Shown one piece after another: positions 1 through 5,338 of a stretch of DNA of 5,338 nucleotides. The position numbers and the translations under genes were made by a program. The first letter of the stretch is position 1. Every line of letters starts with the position of its first letter. Under the pieces are notes generated by a model that ran no database searches, had not been told where the DNA came from, and worked only from the letters and a program-made list of their open reading frames with translations. Location of the stretch: positions 168,324-173,661 of the forward strand of contig AQYM01000032.1 in assembly GCA_000380705.1 (NCBI GenBank), written 5' to 3'. The DNA is from Crenarchaeota archaeon SCGC AAA471-B05 (GTDB lineage Archaea; Thermoproteota; Thermoprotei; Gearchaeales; Gearchaeaceae).

Positions 1-90
1 AAAATAATAAAGTCTATACAAGAAAGTTTAATTTTAAATGGTTTGGAGTATTTGGTTGAAAACTTAAATGAAATATTCATTAATTTGTGA
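1..90 (+). CDS. C-terminal end of an unidentified upstream gene (partial)
   Basis: Frame 1 is open from the first base to a TGA at 88-90 and gives 29 residues, ending NLNEIFINL. The composition (Ile, Leu, Asn, Glu, Lys) matches the C-terminus of an AT-rich archaeal protein, and the segment looks helical. The start lies outside the window. The stop is only 18 bp before the ATG of the HerA-like ATPase, on the same strand, so co-transcription is likely. Since HerA ATPases usually sit beside a NurA-type nuclease or another effector, this could be the partner, but the visible tail has no motif that identifies it. The partial reading frame is fairly well supported; its function is not known. Confidence 0.6.
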   Translation, partial: KIIKSIQESLILNGLEYLVENLNEIFINL

Positions 91-108
91 AAAACAAAAT
101 AATATTAA

Positions 109-1830
109 ATGAGTGAAAAAAATGAAATTGGTCAAGTAATAGGTGCTAGTTTATCTGAAGGAATATTAGTTCAACTTAATAAATCCTCTTACGTTGAAGA
201 AATTTCTTCCAATTCACTTGTTACTATAAATGGTGATAAAAGGAAATATTTAGGATTGATAGCAAACATTTCTTTGATAAAAGGTTCCCAACATGCAAGT
301 AAATTGGCAAATATAGAGAGTAGGTTCTTAAACGAAAGAGTTAAAGATATAACAAAAAGTACTAAGGAATTGTTTAACAACTACGGTGTTTTTTCTTCAG
401 CAATACACGTAATTCCTCTTTCTCAAACAACAAAATATTCAACAGAAGATGTGGATACAATACCTTCTTATTTATCCAAAGTTTTTCCTTCCACTAAAGA
501 AGATATTGAAATTTTCTACGGAAAAGTTGATAATAAGATAAACTGGGGCATAGGGTACGTAAAATATCCTTTAAAAGAAATAGAGCATCAGAACTTGATA
601 CCTATCAATATCGATATTCTTGTAAGAGGATCTTTTGGAATATTTGGTAAAGCGGGTGCAGGTAAAACCATGTTAGGTAATATAATTGCAAGTTTAATAA
701 TACTGGGGAATAAAACAAAGAGTTTTGAAAAAGAAGTTAAACTATTAATCTTTGATATGCATAGCGAATATGGTTTAAAAGTAAAGGATCAACATGGTAG
801 GGATTATGAAGATGGTGTTGGGAGAATATTTAAGAATGAATTTCTTATTTTATCTCCAGACCATATTTTAGCTGAGGAATATGGATTGGAGAAATTTGAA
901 ATTAAAGTAGGAAACATATCTGAGGAGGATATTATAAACGTAAAAGAAGTTTTCAATTTAAGTGATGCGTTTATAGACTATTTGTTTGATTTCAAGGCAA
1001 TATATAATAATATTTTTAAAGAAAAGGCTAAAAACTATAATATCGAGCTTAAAAATCCATGGATATATTATCTCTTTGACATATTTATATCTGAAGAACA
1101 TAAAAAGATATCAGAGAAGACAGAAGAACAATCTAAAGAAAAAATAAGGGAAAAAATATCTCAAGGTGCGCTCTACGCTTTAAACTCTGGAAGAAGTAAA
1201 TTAAGATACTTAAGTAAAGTTGATTTCATTTCTAAAAATCCTGGAACTGATTCTGTTGATAAGATTGTTAACGAACTATTCGATGGTAATAAAAGCGTCA
1301 TAGTAAGTATGGGCAGATACGGTGACGATGTAAGAGTTTACACGTTTATAGCTAATATTATCTCTATGCGAATATGGAATGAAGCGATAAGGAGAATAAT
1401 GAAAGGTGAAGAATTAAAGTATAAAATAATAATATTTTTAGAGGAAGCGCATAAGTTTCTCTCCCCTACAGAATATTATAAAAATCCTTTTGGAAATATA
1501 GCTAGAGAATTAAGGAAAAGGGGAATTCTTTTATGTGTAATTGATCAGAGACCTTCACAAATTGCAGATGATGTTATGGCAATGCTTTGGAACAATTTTG
1601 TTTTCTCTTTAACAGAACCAAAGGATATTTCGTGTGTTACAAAGGGTCTTAAATTTTCATCTTTGTTTGAACCTGTAATTTCCAATCTAAAAAGGAGAGA
1701 AGCATTAGTTTTTGGAGAAATGGTAAAAATACCTGCTGTAATAACTATAGCAGATTATAAAGAGATGGTAAAGACTTTTAAACGTATTTATGAAAATCAA
1801 AAAAGCCTTGTAGATATACCTGGTTATTAA
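109..1830 (+). CDS. HerA-like (DUF87) DNA-translocating ATPase, paralogue of HerA
   Basis: A complete 573-residue ATPase of the HerA/FtsK group. HerA proteins form hexameric rings that move along double-stranded DNA, using ATP to feed a partner nuclease in end resection or, in some systems, in phage defence. The N-terminus (about 7-60, starting IGQVIGA) resembles the HAS-barrel domain. Walker A is GKAGAGKT at 180-187 (Lys186). FDMHSEYG at 215-222 matches the HerA motif that is often DxHGEY. Walker B is IIIFLEEAH at 440-448 (Glu445, Glu446). RELRKRG at 466-472 and DQRPSQI at 479-485 correspond to the REGRKFG and QRP motifs, and a conserved-looking C-terminal strand lies at 529-550. Residues about 290-380 are helical and charged. 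As I remember it, canonical Sulfolobus HerA is about 500 residues and sits with mre11, rad50 and nurA; this longer, divergent protein without those visible neighbours is probably a paralogue. ATG at 109 is the first start after the upstream stop. A weak TATA-like TTAATTT near 80-86 could give a separate leaderless start. Confidence 0.9.
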   Translation: MSEKNEIGQVIGASLSEGILVQLNKSSYVEEISSNSLVTINGDKRKYLGLIANISLIKGSQHASKLANIESRFLNERVKDITKSTKELFNNYGVFSSAIHVIPLSQTTKYSTEDVDTIPSYLSKVFPSTKEDIEIFYGKVDNKINWGIGYVKYPLKEIEHQNLIPINIDILVRGSFGIFGKAGAGKTMLGNIIASLIILGNKTKSFEKEVKLLIFDMHSEYGLKVKDQHGRDYEDGVGRIFKNEFLILSPDHILAEEYGLEKFEIKVGNISEEDIINVKEVFNLSDAFIDYLFDFKAIYNNIFKEKAKNYNIELKNPWIYYLFDIFISEEHKKISEKTEEQSKEKIREKISQGALYALNSGRSKLRYLSKVDFISKNPGTDSVDKIVNELFDGNKSVIVSMGRYGDDVRVYTFIANIISMRIWNEAIRRIMKGEELKYKIIIFLEEAHKFLSPTEYYKNPFGNIARELRKRGILLCVIDQRPSQIADDVMAMLWNNFVFSLTEPKDISCVTKGLKFSSLFEPVISNLKRREALVFGEMVKIPAVITIADYKEMVKTFKRIYENQKSLVDIPGY

Positions 1831-1840
1831 ATATTTAGCG

Positions 1841-1860
1841 AATTTTATTTTTTAAAAAAT
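1841..1860. terminator. Bidirectional A/T-rich terminator between convergent genes
   Basis: The 30-bp gap between the ATPase stop (1828-1830) and the phosphoesterase stop (1861-1863, minus strand) holds a T-tract on the plus strand at 1843-1853, interrupted by one A, followed by A6 at 1854-1859, which reads as T6 on the minus strand. Archaeal RNA polymerase terminates at T-rich stretches in the non-template strand, so this short segment can end both transcripts. No GC-rich hairpin is present. The assignment rests on composition and position only. Confidence 0.55.
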
Positions 1861-2619
1861 TTAAAATTTTAATATAGATTTTGTTTTATATCCTATTTGT
1901 TTTCCTTTTTCTCCATTTACTTTTATTTCTTCTATATAAATATTCTCCTCATCAATTTCTATTATGTTAAATGAATTTCCGAATCTACCTCTTGTTCTTA
2001 AACAAGAAATTGTTCCAGCATTCACTAATATTGTATTATTTATTTTTATAGACCATGGGACATGCCTATGACCCATTAAAACTAAATTAACATTGTTTCT
2101 TAAAACTAGGTCAAGAACATCTCCTGCATCTTCTAAAACGTTTACTTCTCTTCCTGAGTATGGAACAGGTATTAAATGATGATGAAATACAATTATTTTA
2201 AAATAAGAATCGCCTATTTCTGATAACCTCTGTTGTAAATAAAACTGTCTTCTTCTTCCCAACCTCCCTTCATCTCTATCTGGCTGAGGGCTATTCATTA
2301 TAAATATTTTAAATTTCCCGGTTTCGTATTCAAAATCACTAGGTCCAAAAAATTCTGCAAATAATGCTCCTCCTCCGTTTCTATCATCATGATTTCCAGG
2401 ACAAACTAACATTTTAAAGTTCAGAGATTTTAGATAATCCTTAGCCAGTTCATATTCGCTTAGTACACCGTTATCCACAACGTCTCCCGAATGTATTATG
2501 ATATCTGGTTTTTTATCTAACTTATCTACTGTTTCAAGAAAATTATTAAAGGCTTTCTCATTGAATTGTCCAAAATCGCTTATGTGTGTATCCGATATAT
2601 GCATAATTCTTAATCTCAT
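1861..2619 (-). CDS. CpdA/Icc-type calcineurin-like metallophosphoesterase
   Basis: A complete 252-residue cytosolic enzyme with the full set of calcineurin-like phosphoesterase motifs: HISDTH at 7-12 (metal ligands Asp10, His12), SGDVVDNG at 44-51 (Asp46), PGNHDD at 74-79 (Asn76, His77), FHHHLI at 145-150, and GHRH at 183-186 (His184, His186). The two-metal site therefore looks intact. Motif spacing and length fit class III phosphodiesterases related to CpdA/Icc (cyclic nucleotide or other phosphodiester substrates). The substrate cannot be read from the sequence, and cAMP specificity should not be assumed. There is no signal peptide or membrane helix. The ATG at 2617-2619 is supported by a TATA-like box about 26 bp upstream, predicting a leaderless mRNA. 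The gene is monocistronic in this window, divergent from the MFS transporter and convergent with the ATPase. It is too short for Mre11 and lacks Mre11's C-terminal region. Confidence 0.88.
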   Translation of the reverse strand: MRLRIMHISDTHISDFGQFNEKAFNNFLETVDKLDKKPDIIIHSGDVVDNGVLSEYELAKDYLKSLNFKMLVCPGNHDDRNGGGALFAEFFGPSDFEYETGKFKIFIMNSPQPDRDEGRLGRRRQFYLQQRLSEIGDSYFKIIVFHHHLIPVPYSGREVNVLEDAGDVLDLVLRNNVNLVLMGHRHVPWSIKINNTILVNAGTISCLRTRGRFGNSFNIIEIDEENIYIEEIKVNGEKGKQIGYKTKSILKF

Positions 2620-2620
2620 A

Positions 2621-2638
2621 ATAGTAATTATTTACTAT
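2621..2638. promoter_or_regulatory. 7-bp inverted repeat at the phosphoesterase start site, possible operator
   Basis: ATAGTAA at 2621-2627 and TTACTAT at 2632-2638 are perfect inverted copies separated by 4 bp (TTAT). The pair lies between the minus-strand TATA box (2642-2649) and the phosphoesterase ATG (2617-2619), so it covers the expected transcription start. A dimeric regulator bound here would block initiation. Short AT-rich palindromes arise by chance in DNA this AT-rich, so only the position makes it notable. Confidence 0.35.
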
Positions 2639-2640
2639 AG

Positions 2641-2656
2641 CTTTTTAATCCTTTTT
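2641..2656 (-). promoter_or_regulatory. BRE/TATA promoter of the metallophosphoesterase
   Basis: Read on the minus strand, AAAAGG is followed by ATTAAAAA at 2649-2642. The box is centred about 26 bp from the start codon at 2619. A purine-rich BRE followed by an A/T-rich TATA element at this distance is the usual layout for leaderless genes in Sulfolobales. There is no Shine-Dalgarno motif before the ATG, which agrees with a leaderless message. Confidence 0.55.
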
Positions 2657-2684
2657 CTTTGTATATTTTTATATAAAAAAAAGA

Positions 2685-2700
2685 AAATAAAGATTTAAAT
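2685..2700 (+). promoter_or_regulatory. BRE/TATA promoter of the MFS transporter
   Basis: A purine-rich stretch (AAATAAAGA) runs into TTTAAAT at 2694-2700, centred about 25 bp before the ATG at 2722. This is a good archaeal BRE/TATA arrangement predicting a leaderless transcript. An out-of-frame ATG at 2718-2720 would open only four codons (stop at 2730-2732), so the transcription start has to fall after 2718 for efficient translation of the transporter, or else that ATG competes with it. Confidence 0.6.
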
Positions 2701-2721
2701 TTTTTTAGCTATTTTAAATGT

Positions 2722-3897
2722 ATGAGAGTTAACTTATTATTTATAGTTGCCTTTTTAGGCTTTATAGGAGTTGTGGATACATCAATCATTTCTCCGATAA
2801 TAGCTGTTTATGCGGAAAGTTTAGGGGCCTCTAAAACTTTGGCTGGTTTAATAGCAGGGTTATATTCTATTGTGGCTATTCCAAGCAGTATTATAATGGG
2901 AATGATTATAGATAAAATTGGAAGAAAAAGGGGTTTGATTATAGCATTGATATCTGATTCTTTAGTTTTTTTATTATATTTATTTGCTCCGAATTACACT
3001 TTTTTAATTTTAGTGAGAATATTACATGCTATTTTTGATTCCTTAATATTTCCAGCTTCTATAGCAATTATAGGTGATTTTCTTATGAGAAGGATAGGAT
3101 TTTCTTTGGCTACTTTCTGGAGCTTTACTGCCATTGCGATAATTATTGCTTCAGCTACGGCTTCAATTTTGGTAAGATTTTTAGGTTTTTCATCGATTTT
3201 TATTGTTTTACTCATATTAAGTTCAATAGCATTGTTTATTATTTCGATAACGGAAATCCCTACTTTATATAAAAGTAGTATAAAGCAAAGCAGCGAAATT
3301 ATAAAAAAGAATATTAAAGAATTATCCTTAGCCTTCCTTTCAATGTTTGCTATATATTATATAAATGGCGTAATTGTAGGTTCGCTAGGAACAACCTTAA
3401 CTTCATTTTATCCTGAACGTATAGCTGCATCTTATGTAGGATACTTTATGGCAATAGCTACTGCTTCAGCGATTCCCTTCTTTTATTTATCTTCAAGAAT
3501 TATAAATATTAAAGGTTTATTATTTTCATTTAGGTTAGGATTATTTGTATCTATTCTATCCAATGTATTTTTATATTTATATATAATTTCTGAAATTAAC
3601 AAAATTTATTATTTAAAAATAGCTAATGTAAATATATTGTACTTAATCGGAAGCATTACTTTAGGTTTTTCCTTAGGTATATTATTCTTTTCATCAAGTT
3701 ATATTCCTGCAAGAGTAAACGGTAGCGGGAGAGGAGGAGGAAGTGGAATTGTTCAAGGTTTTTCTTTACTTGGAATAGCTATAGGAGCTCCCTTATCTGG
3801 GTTTATTTTAGAACATTTAGGTCTTGGGTTTCAATTTTTAATAGCGATATTTCCACCTTTGGTAGTACTATTATTGACTTTTATAATAAAGTCATAA
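2722..3897 (+). CDS. Major facilitator superfamily (MFS) transporter, 12 membrane helices
   Basis: A complete 391-residue integral membrane protein. I count about 12 hydrophobic segments: near 4-28, 38-60, 71-90, 92-113, 128-150, 155-176, then after the central cytoplasmic loop (about 180-200, Lys-rich) 201-222, 236-258, 266-290, 304-328, 342-362 and 368-389. The MFS signature motif A is clear in the loop between helices 2 and 3: GMIIDKIGRKRG at 60-71, with Asp64, Gly67 and Arg68. Asp19 lies in helix 1 and Arg99 in helix 4 (LVRILHAIFDS), as in many drug/H+ and metabolite antiporters. The Gly-rich segment RVNGSGRGGGSG at 331-342 leads into helix 11, a usual site for R-G motifs in this family. 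It moves a small molecule across the cytoplasmic membrane; the substrate cannot be told. It has its own promoter and is divergent from the phosphoesterase. ATG at 2722 fits the TATA spacing. Confidence 0.88.
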   Translation: MRVNLLFIVAFLGFIGVVDTSIISPIIAVYAESLGASKTLAGLIAGLYSIVAIPSSIIMGMIIDKIGRKRGLIIALISDSLVFLLYLFAPNYTFLILVRILHAIFDSLIFPASIAIIGDFLMRRIGFSLATFWSFTAIAIIIASATASILVRFLGFSSIFIVLLILSSIALFIISITEIPTLYKSSIKQSSEIIKKNIKELSLAFLSMFAIYYINGVIVGSLGTTLTSFYPERIAASYVGYFMAIATASAIPFFYLSSRIINIKGLLFSFRLGLFVSILSNVFLYLYIISEINKIYYLKIANVNILYLIGSITLGFSLGILFFSSSYIPARVNGSGRGGGSGIVQGFSLLGIAIGAPLSGFILEHLGLGFQFLIAIFPPLVVLLLTFIIKS

Positions 3898-3903
3898 AAA
3901 TTT

Positions 3904-4153
3904 TATTCGTCTCCATCTGCATTCATTAAAACTTTAGCTACTTTGTTAGCTTTACCTTACGTGATGGAAAAGGTTAATCCCAATGTTTTAGGAATAGTAT
4001 GGTGGAAGGATTAATTGGTATAAGCGAGGCTTTTGAAAAATATCAAAGAGCGAAAAGTTCCCTGAATTCTCTGTTATGGGACTTTTAAGGGATAAGTAAA
4101 CAAAGAAATCTTTAGATATAATGATGGAGATATATTAAGCATATCTTACCTAA
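3904..4153 (+). pseudogene. Decayed remnant of a DUF1641-like protein
   Basis: No intact reading frame exists here, but protein-like segments follow each other in changing frames. Frame 1 (3904-3998) gives SSPSAFIKTLATLLA, then VMEKVNPNVLGIV. Frame 3 (from about 4002) gives VEGLIGISEAFEKYQRAK. Frame 2 (from 4055) gives FPEFSVMGLLRDK, a stop at 4097-4099, TKKSLDIMMEI, a stop at 4136-4138, then AYLT and a final TAA at 4151-4153. Joined, this reads as an alpha-helical C-terminal region. The part GLLRDK-x-TKKSLDIMMEI-x-x-AY resembles the DUF1641 pattern (xGLLRxLxDPxVQxxLxxLLxLLKAxx). At least two frameshifts and two internal stops rule out function. The N-terminal half is missing, since the remnant begins right after the MFS stop codon. 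DUF1641 genes are, from memory, often near formate-dehydrogenase-like oxidoreductases. I am fairly sure of the decay and less sure of the family. The rest of 3898-4200 holds nothing else I recognise. Confidence 0.5.
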
Positions 4154-4196
4154 GATTCAAGCTTCATTAAAAACTTTAATAAAAGAAAAGAAATAA

Positions 4197-4230
4197 TTTT
4201 AGTTTTTATTTTTATAACTTTTTTTATTAG
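4197..4230 (+). promoter_or_regulatory. T-rich stretch: likely promoter of the split small gene and possible terminator
   Basis: The 34 bp before the ATG at 4232 are almost all T and A, with several T4-T7 runs. TTTTTATT at 4203-4210 lies about 25 bp before the ATG and could be the TATA box of a leaderless gene; TTTATAA at 4211-4217 is a better TATA match but sits only about 18 bp away. The same T-runs could end transcription coming from the MFS gene, which has no clear terminator directly after its stop. Confidence 0.4.
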
Positions 4231-4231
4231 T

Positions 4232-4571
4232 ATGGAAACTTCCGTACCCCTTTATAAAGTCAAAGAAGATGTAAAGGAGATAGTCAAAAAACTAGGTTAT
4301 ACAGCTAAAGATGTTGTTTATTGTTCAGCTAATATAGTAGAAAGGATTGGATACACAACTTATATTTATTCTCACGAAAAAAAATAATTTAGAACTATTT
4401 ATTAAAAATTTAATTTCTTCTCCAGATTTTGAAAAAGCTGAAGATAAAACAATTTACGTTTGGTCAGGTTACGAAGGACCTTATAGATACGTTTACATAG
4501 GTTATTTTAAAAAATCAGAGTCGAATTTAACTACTCTGGCTGTATTAACAGTAGGTGTAGCTCAACAATAA
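4232..4571 (+). pseudogene. Small gene of unknown function, split by one frameshift at an A8 run
   Basis: Starting at ATG 4232, frame 2 encodes 51 residues (METSVPLYKVKEDVKEIVKK to YSHEKK) and stops at 4385-4387. Frame 3 takes over at once (NNLELFIKNLISSPDFEKAE and on to GVAQQ) and runs to the TAA at 4569-4571. The joint lies in a run of eight A at 4377-4384. Removing one A gives SHEKNNLEL and a single protein of about 112 residues, soluble, Lys/Glu-rich in its first half and Tyr-rich later (YEGPYRYVYIGYF). A TTG at 4347 in frame 3 could in principle start the second part, but it lies inside the first frame and adds residues that look non-coding. I do not recognise the family. The break could be a real mutation, a homopolymer sequencing error, or slippage by RNA polymerase or ribosome; only in the first case is it truly a pseudogene. 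Confidence 0.6.
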
Positions 4572-4617
4572 AAAAAAATCTCCTAATTCTACAAAATTTT
4601 TTTAAACTATTTTGTAG
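4571..4617. terminator. Hairpin and T-tracts at the convergent gene ends
   Basis: CTACAAAAT at 4589-4597 and ATTTTGTAG at 4609-4617 form a perfect 9-bp stem with an 11-nt loop. On the plus strand T7 at 4597-4603 lies about 26 bp after the stop of the split small gene. On the minus strand the A8 at 4571-4578 reads as T8, about 30 bp past the TAG at 4609-4607 of the membrane-protein gene. T-tracts alone suffice for archaeal termination, and the hairpin may add to it or protect the 3' ends. The right arm contains the minus-strand stop codon. Confidence 0.5.
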
Positions 4618-5338
4618 GTCTATAATAGTACACTACCGAAAACATTACACCTACGAATATCCAAATGAATACAAAGTACTGTAAATAATAAACTACGTTA
4701 AATGATAGAGTAAACATGTCGTTTAATGCGTTCTTTAATTCATTTATATATAAATCCGAAGGTGTCAAGACAAAATTATTAATGGAAACTAAATATATTT
4801 ATTAAAACTAGCCAAAATGTAAAATATTATTATTAGCACTATCCAAGACAAATACAATAATGCAATATGTATTATTGAACTAGTCTTATAGTTAGCGGGT
4901 TTTTCCTTGTATAAAAACCAATCCATTAACCATGCAAGATTGTTCATTAAAATCTTTAATGACCAAACTATTATTACTAAAATTAATAAGATGTTCAAAG
5001 GAAATATTTCGAATAAGAATCTAAGAAAATCAAAAGTTTCCGTTGTTTTTTGAAAGAAAACGTAGTTAATTATAGAATAAAAACCTATACCTAATTCAAA
5101 TAAAAATAATGCTAAAAATACTAAAGCTAAAATGGTAATAATTTTGCTGGTTAACATAAATAATCCTAATTTTTTAATTCTGGATTTAACTTCTTCTTTT
5201 GTTACAAATTCAACTTGTGATTTTAACATATTATATGTTTGCCATATAGCTGGTTTGGGTAAAATGGGATAAGAAGCAAAAATTAGTATTAATCCTATCC
5301 AAAACAGTGTATTTTTAATAATATTATTTTGTAAATAA
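4607..5338 (-). pseudogene. Multi-helix membrane protein, partial at the right edge and frameshifted near its C-terminus
   Basis: The minus-strand frame is open from the right edge, so the N-terminus is outside the window. It reads NTLFWIGLILIFASYPIL, then PKPAIWQTYNM, and on to the Met at 5229-5227, which I treat as internal because coding-like sequence with a membrane helix precedes it. The frame stops at 4791-4789 after LASFNKYI. A second frame, open from 4798, continues LVSINNFVLTPSDLYINELK and ends RPTK with TAG at 4609-4607. Joined, the visible part is about 242 residues with five likely membrane helices: one before the Met, then near residues 29-58, 74-94 and 116-141 counted from that Met, and a last one in the shifted tail (VVYYLQYFVFIWIFVGVM). 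The break lies between 4789 and 4803 in a TA-rich stretch; removing two bases there restores NKYLVSINN. Asn/Tyr/Phe-rich loops and no motif I know; function unknown. Mutation or sequencing error could explain the frameshift. Confidence 0.55.

Noticed and set aside
189..380. 63-residue minus-strand reading frame
   Set aside because: Lies wholly inside the HerA-like coding region, antisense, and has no promoter or recognisable motif.
1861..2619. Mre11 nuclease, given the nearby HerA-like gene
   Set aside because: At 252 residues it lacks Mre11's C-terminal capping region, and its motif set and spacing (DTH, GNHDD, GHRH) fit the CpdA/Icc type. It is also convergent with the ATPase and not in its operon.
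2498..2698. 66-residue plus-strand reading frame with a hydrophobic stretch
   Set aside because: Antisense to the N-terminal part of the phosphoesterase and running over its promoter; the hydrophobicity comes from the T-rich sequence.
2994..3215. 73-residue minus-strand reading frame
   Set aside because: Antisense shadow of membrane helices in the MFS transporter.
3721..3749. G-rich stretch in AT-rich surroundings as a possible structured element
   Set aside because: It encodes the Gly/Arg-rich segment that is normal before helix 11 in MFS transporters.
3999..4088. 29-codon ATG-started reading frame
   Set aside because: Its first part is one segment of the DUF1641-like remnant and the protein-like reading switches frame within it near 4055, so it is not an independent gene.
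4347..4571. Independent 74-residue gene from a TTG start
   Set aside because: The true coding signal begins at ATG 4232 in another frame; the first residues after the TTG come from out-of-frame reading of that gene.
5227..5229. Start codon of the minus-strand membrane protein
   Set aside because: The same frame stays open to the right edge and encodes a plausible membrane helix before this Met, so it is more likely internal, although a start here cannot be excluded.

Overview
The window looks like a piece of chromosome from a thermoacidophilic archaeon, most likely Sulfolobales (Sulfolobus/Saccharolobus/Acidianus-like). The base composition is strongly AT-rich, Arg codons are mostly AGA/AGG and Ile is often ATA. 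Genes lack convincing Shine-Dalgarno sequences. The clearest promoters are archaeal TATA boxes about 26 bp in front of the start codon, as expected for leaderless transcripts. The first gene encodes a HerA-family ATPase of archaeal type. The taxonomic call is inference; no marker gene is present.

Left part (1-2619): the last 29 codons of an unidentified gene end 18 bp before a complete 573-residue HerA-like ATPase on the plus strand, so the two are probably co-transcribed. HerA proteins usually pair with a nuclease or other effector, and the partner here may be the gene cut by the left edge. The ATPase converges, across 30 bp of A/T-rich sequence usable as a terminator in both directions, on an intact 252-residue CpdA/Icc-type metallophosphoesterase on the minus strand.

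Middle (2620-3897): a 102-bp divergent promoter region separates the phosphoesterase from a complete 391-residue, 12-helix MFS transporter on the plus strand. Both start codons have a TATA-like box at about -26. A 7-bp inverted repeat with a 4-bp spacer sits between the phosphoesterase TATA box and its ATG, a good position for an operator.

Right part (3898-5338): this region holds damaged genes. A remnant of a DUF1641-like protein (3904-4153) has at least two frame changes plus in-frame stops. A small gene of unknown function (4232-4571) is split by one frameshift at a run of eight A; restored, it would encode about 112 residues. On the minus strand a multi-helix membrane protein enters from the right edge with no start in the window, hits a stop at 4789-4791, and clearly continues in another frame to 4607. 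The last two genes converge on a 9-bp hairpin with T-tracts on both strands. The three damaged genes lie side by side while the three large genes to the left are intact. This is either local gene decay or, for the two single frameshifts, sequencing error or recoding. I saw no tRNA, rRNA, CRISPR array, transposase or origin, and no clear new multi-gene system. The best leads are the HerA paralogue with its unseen partner and the run of frameshifted genes.
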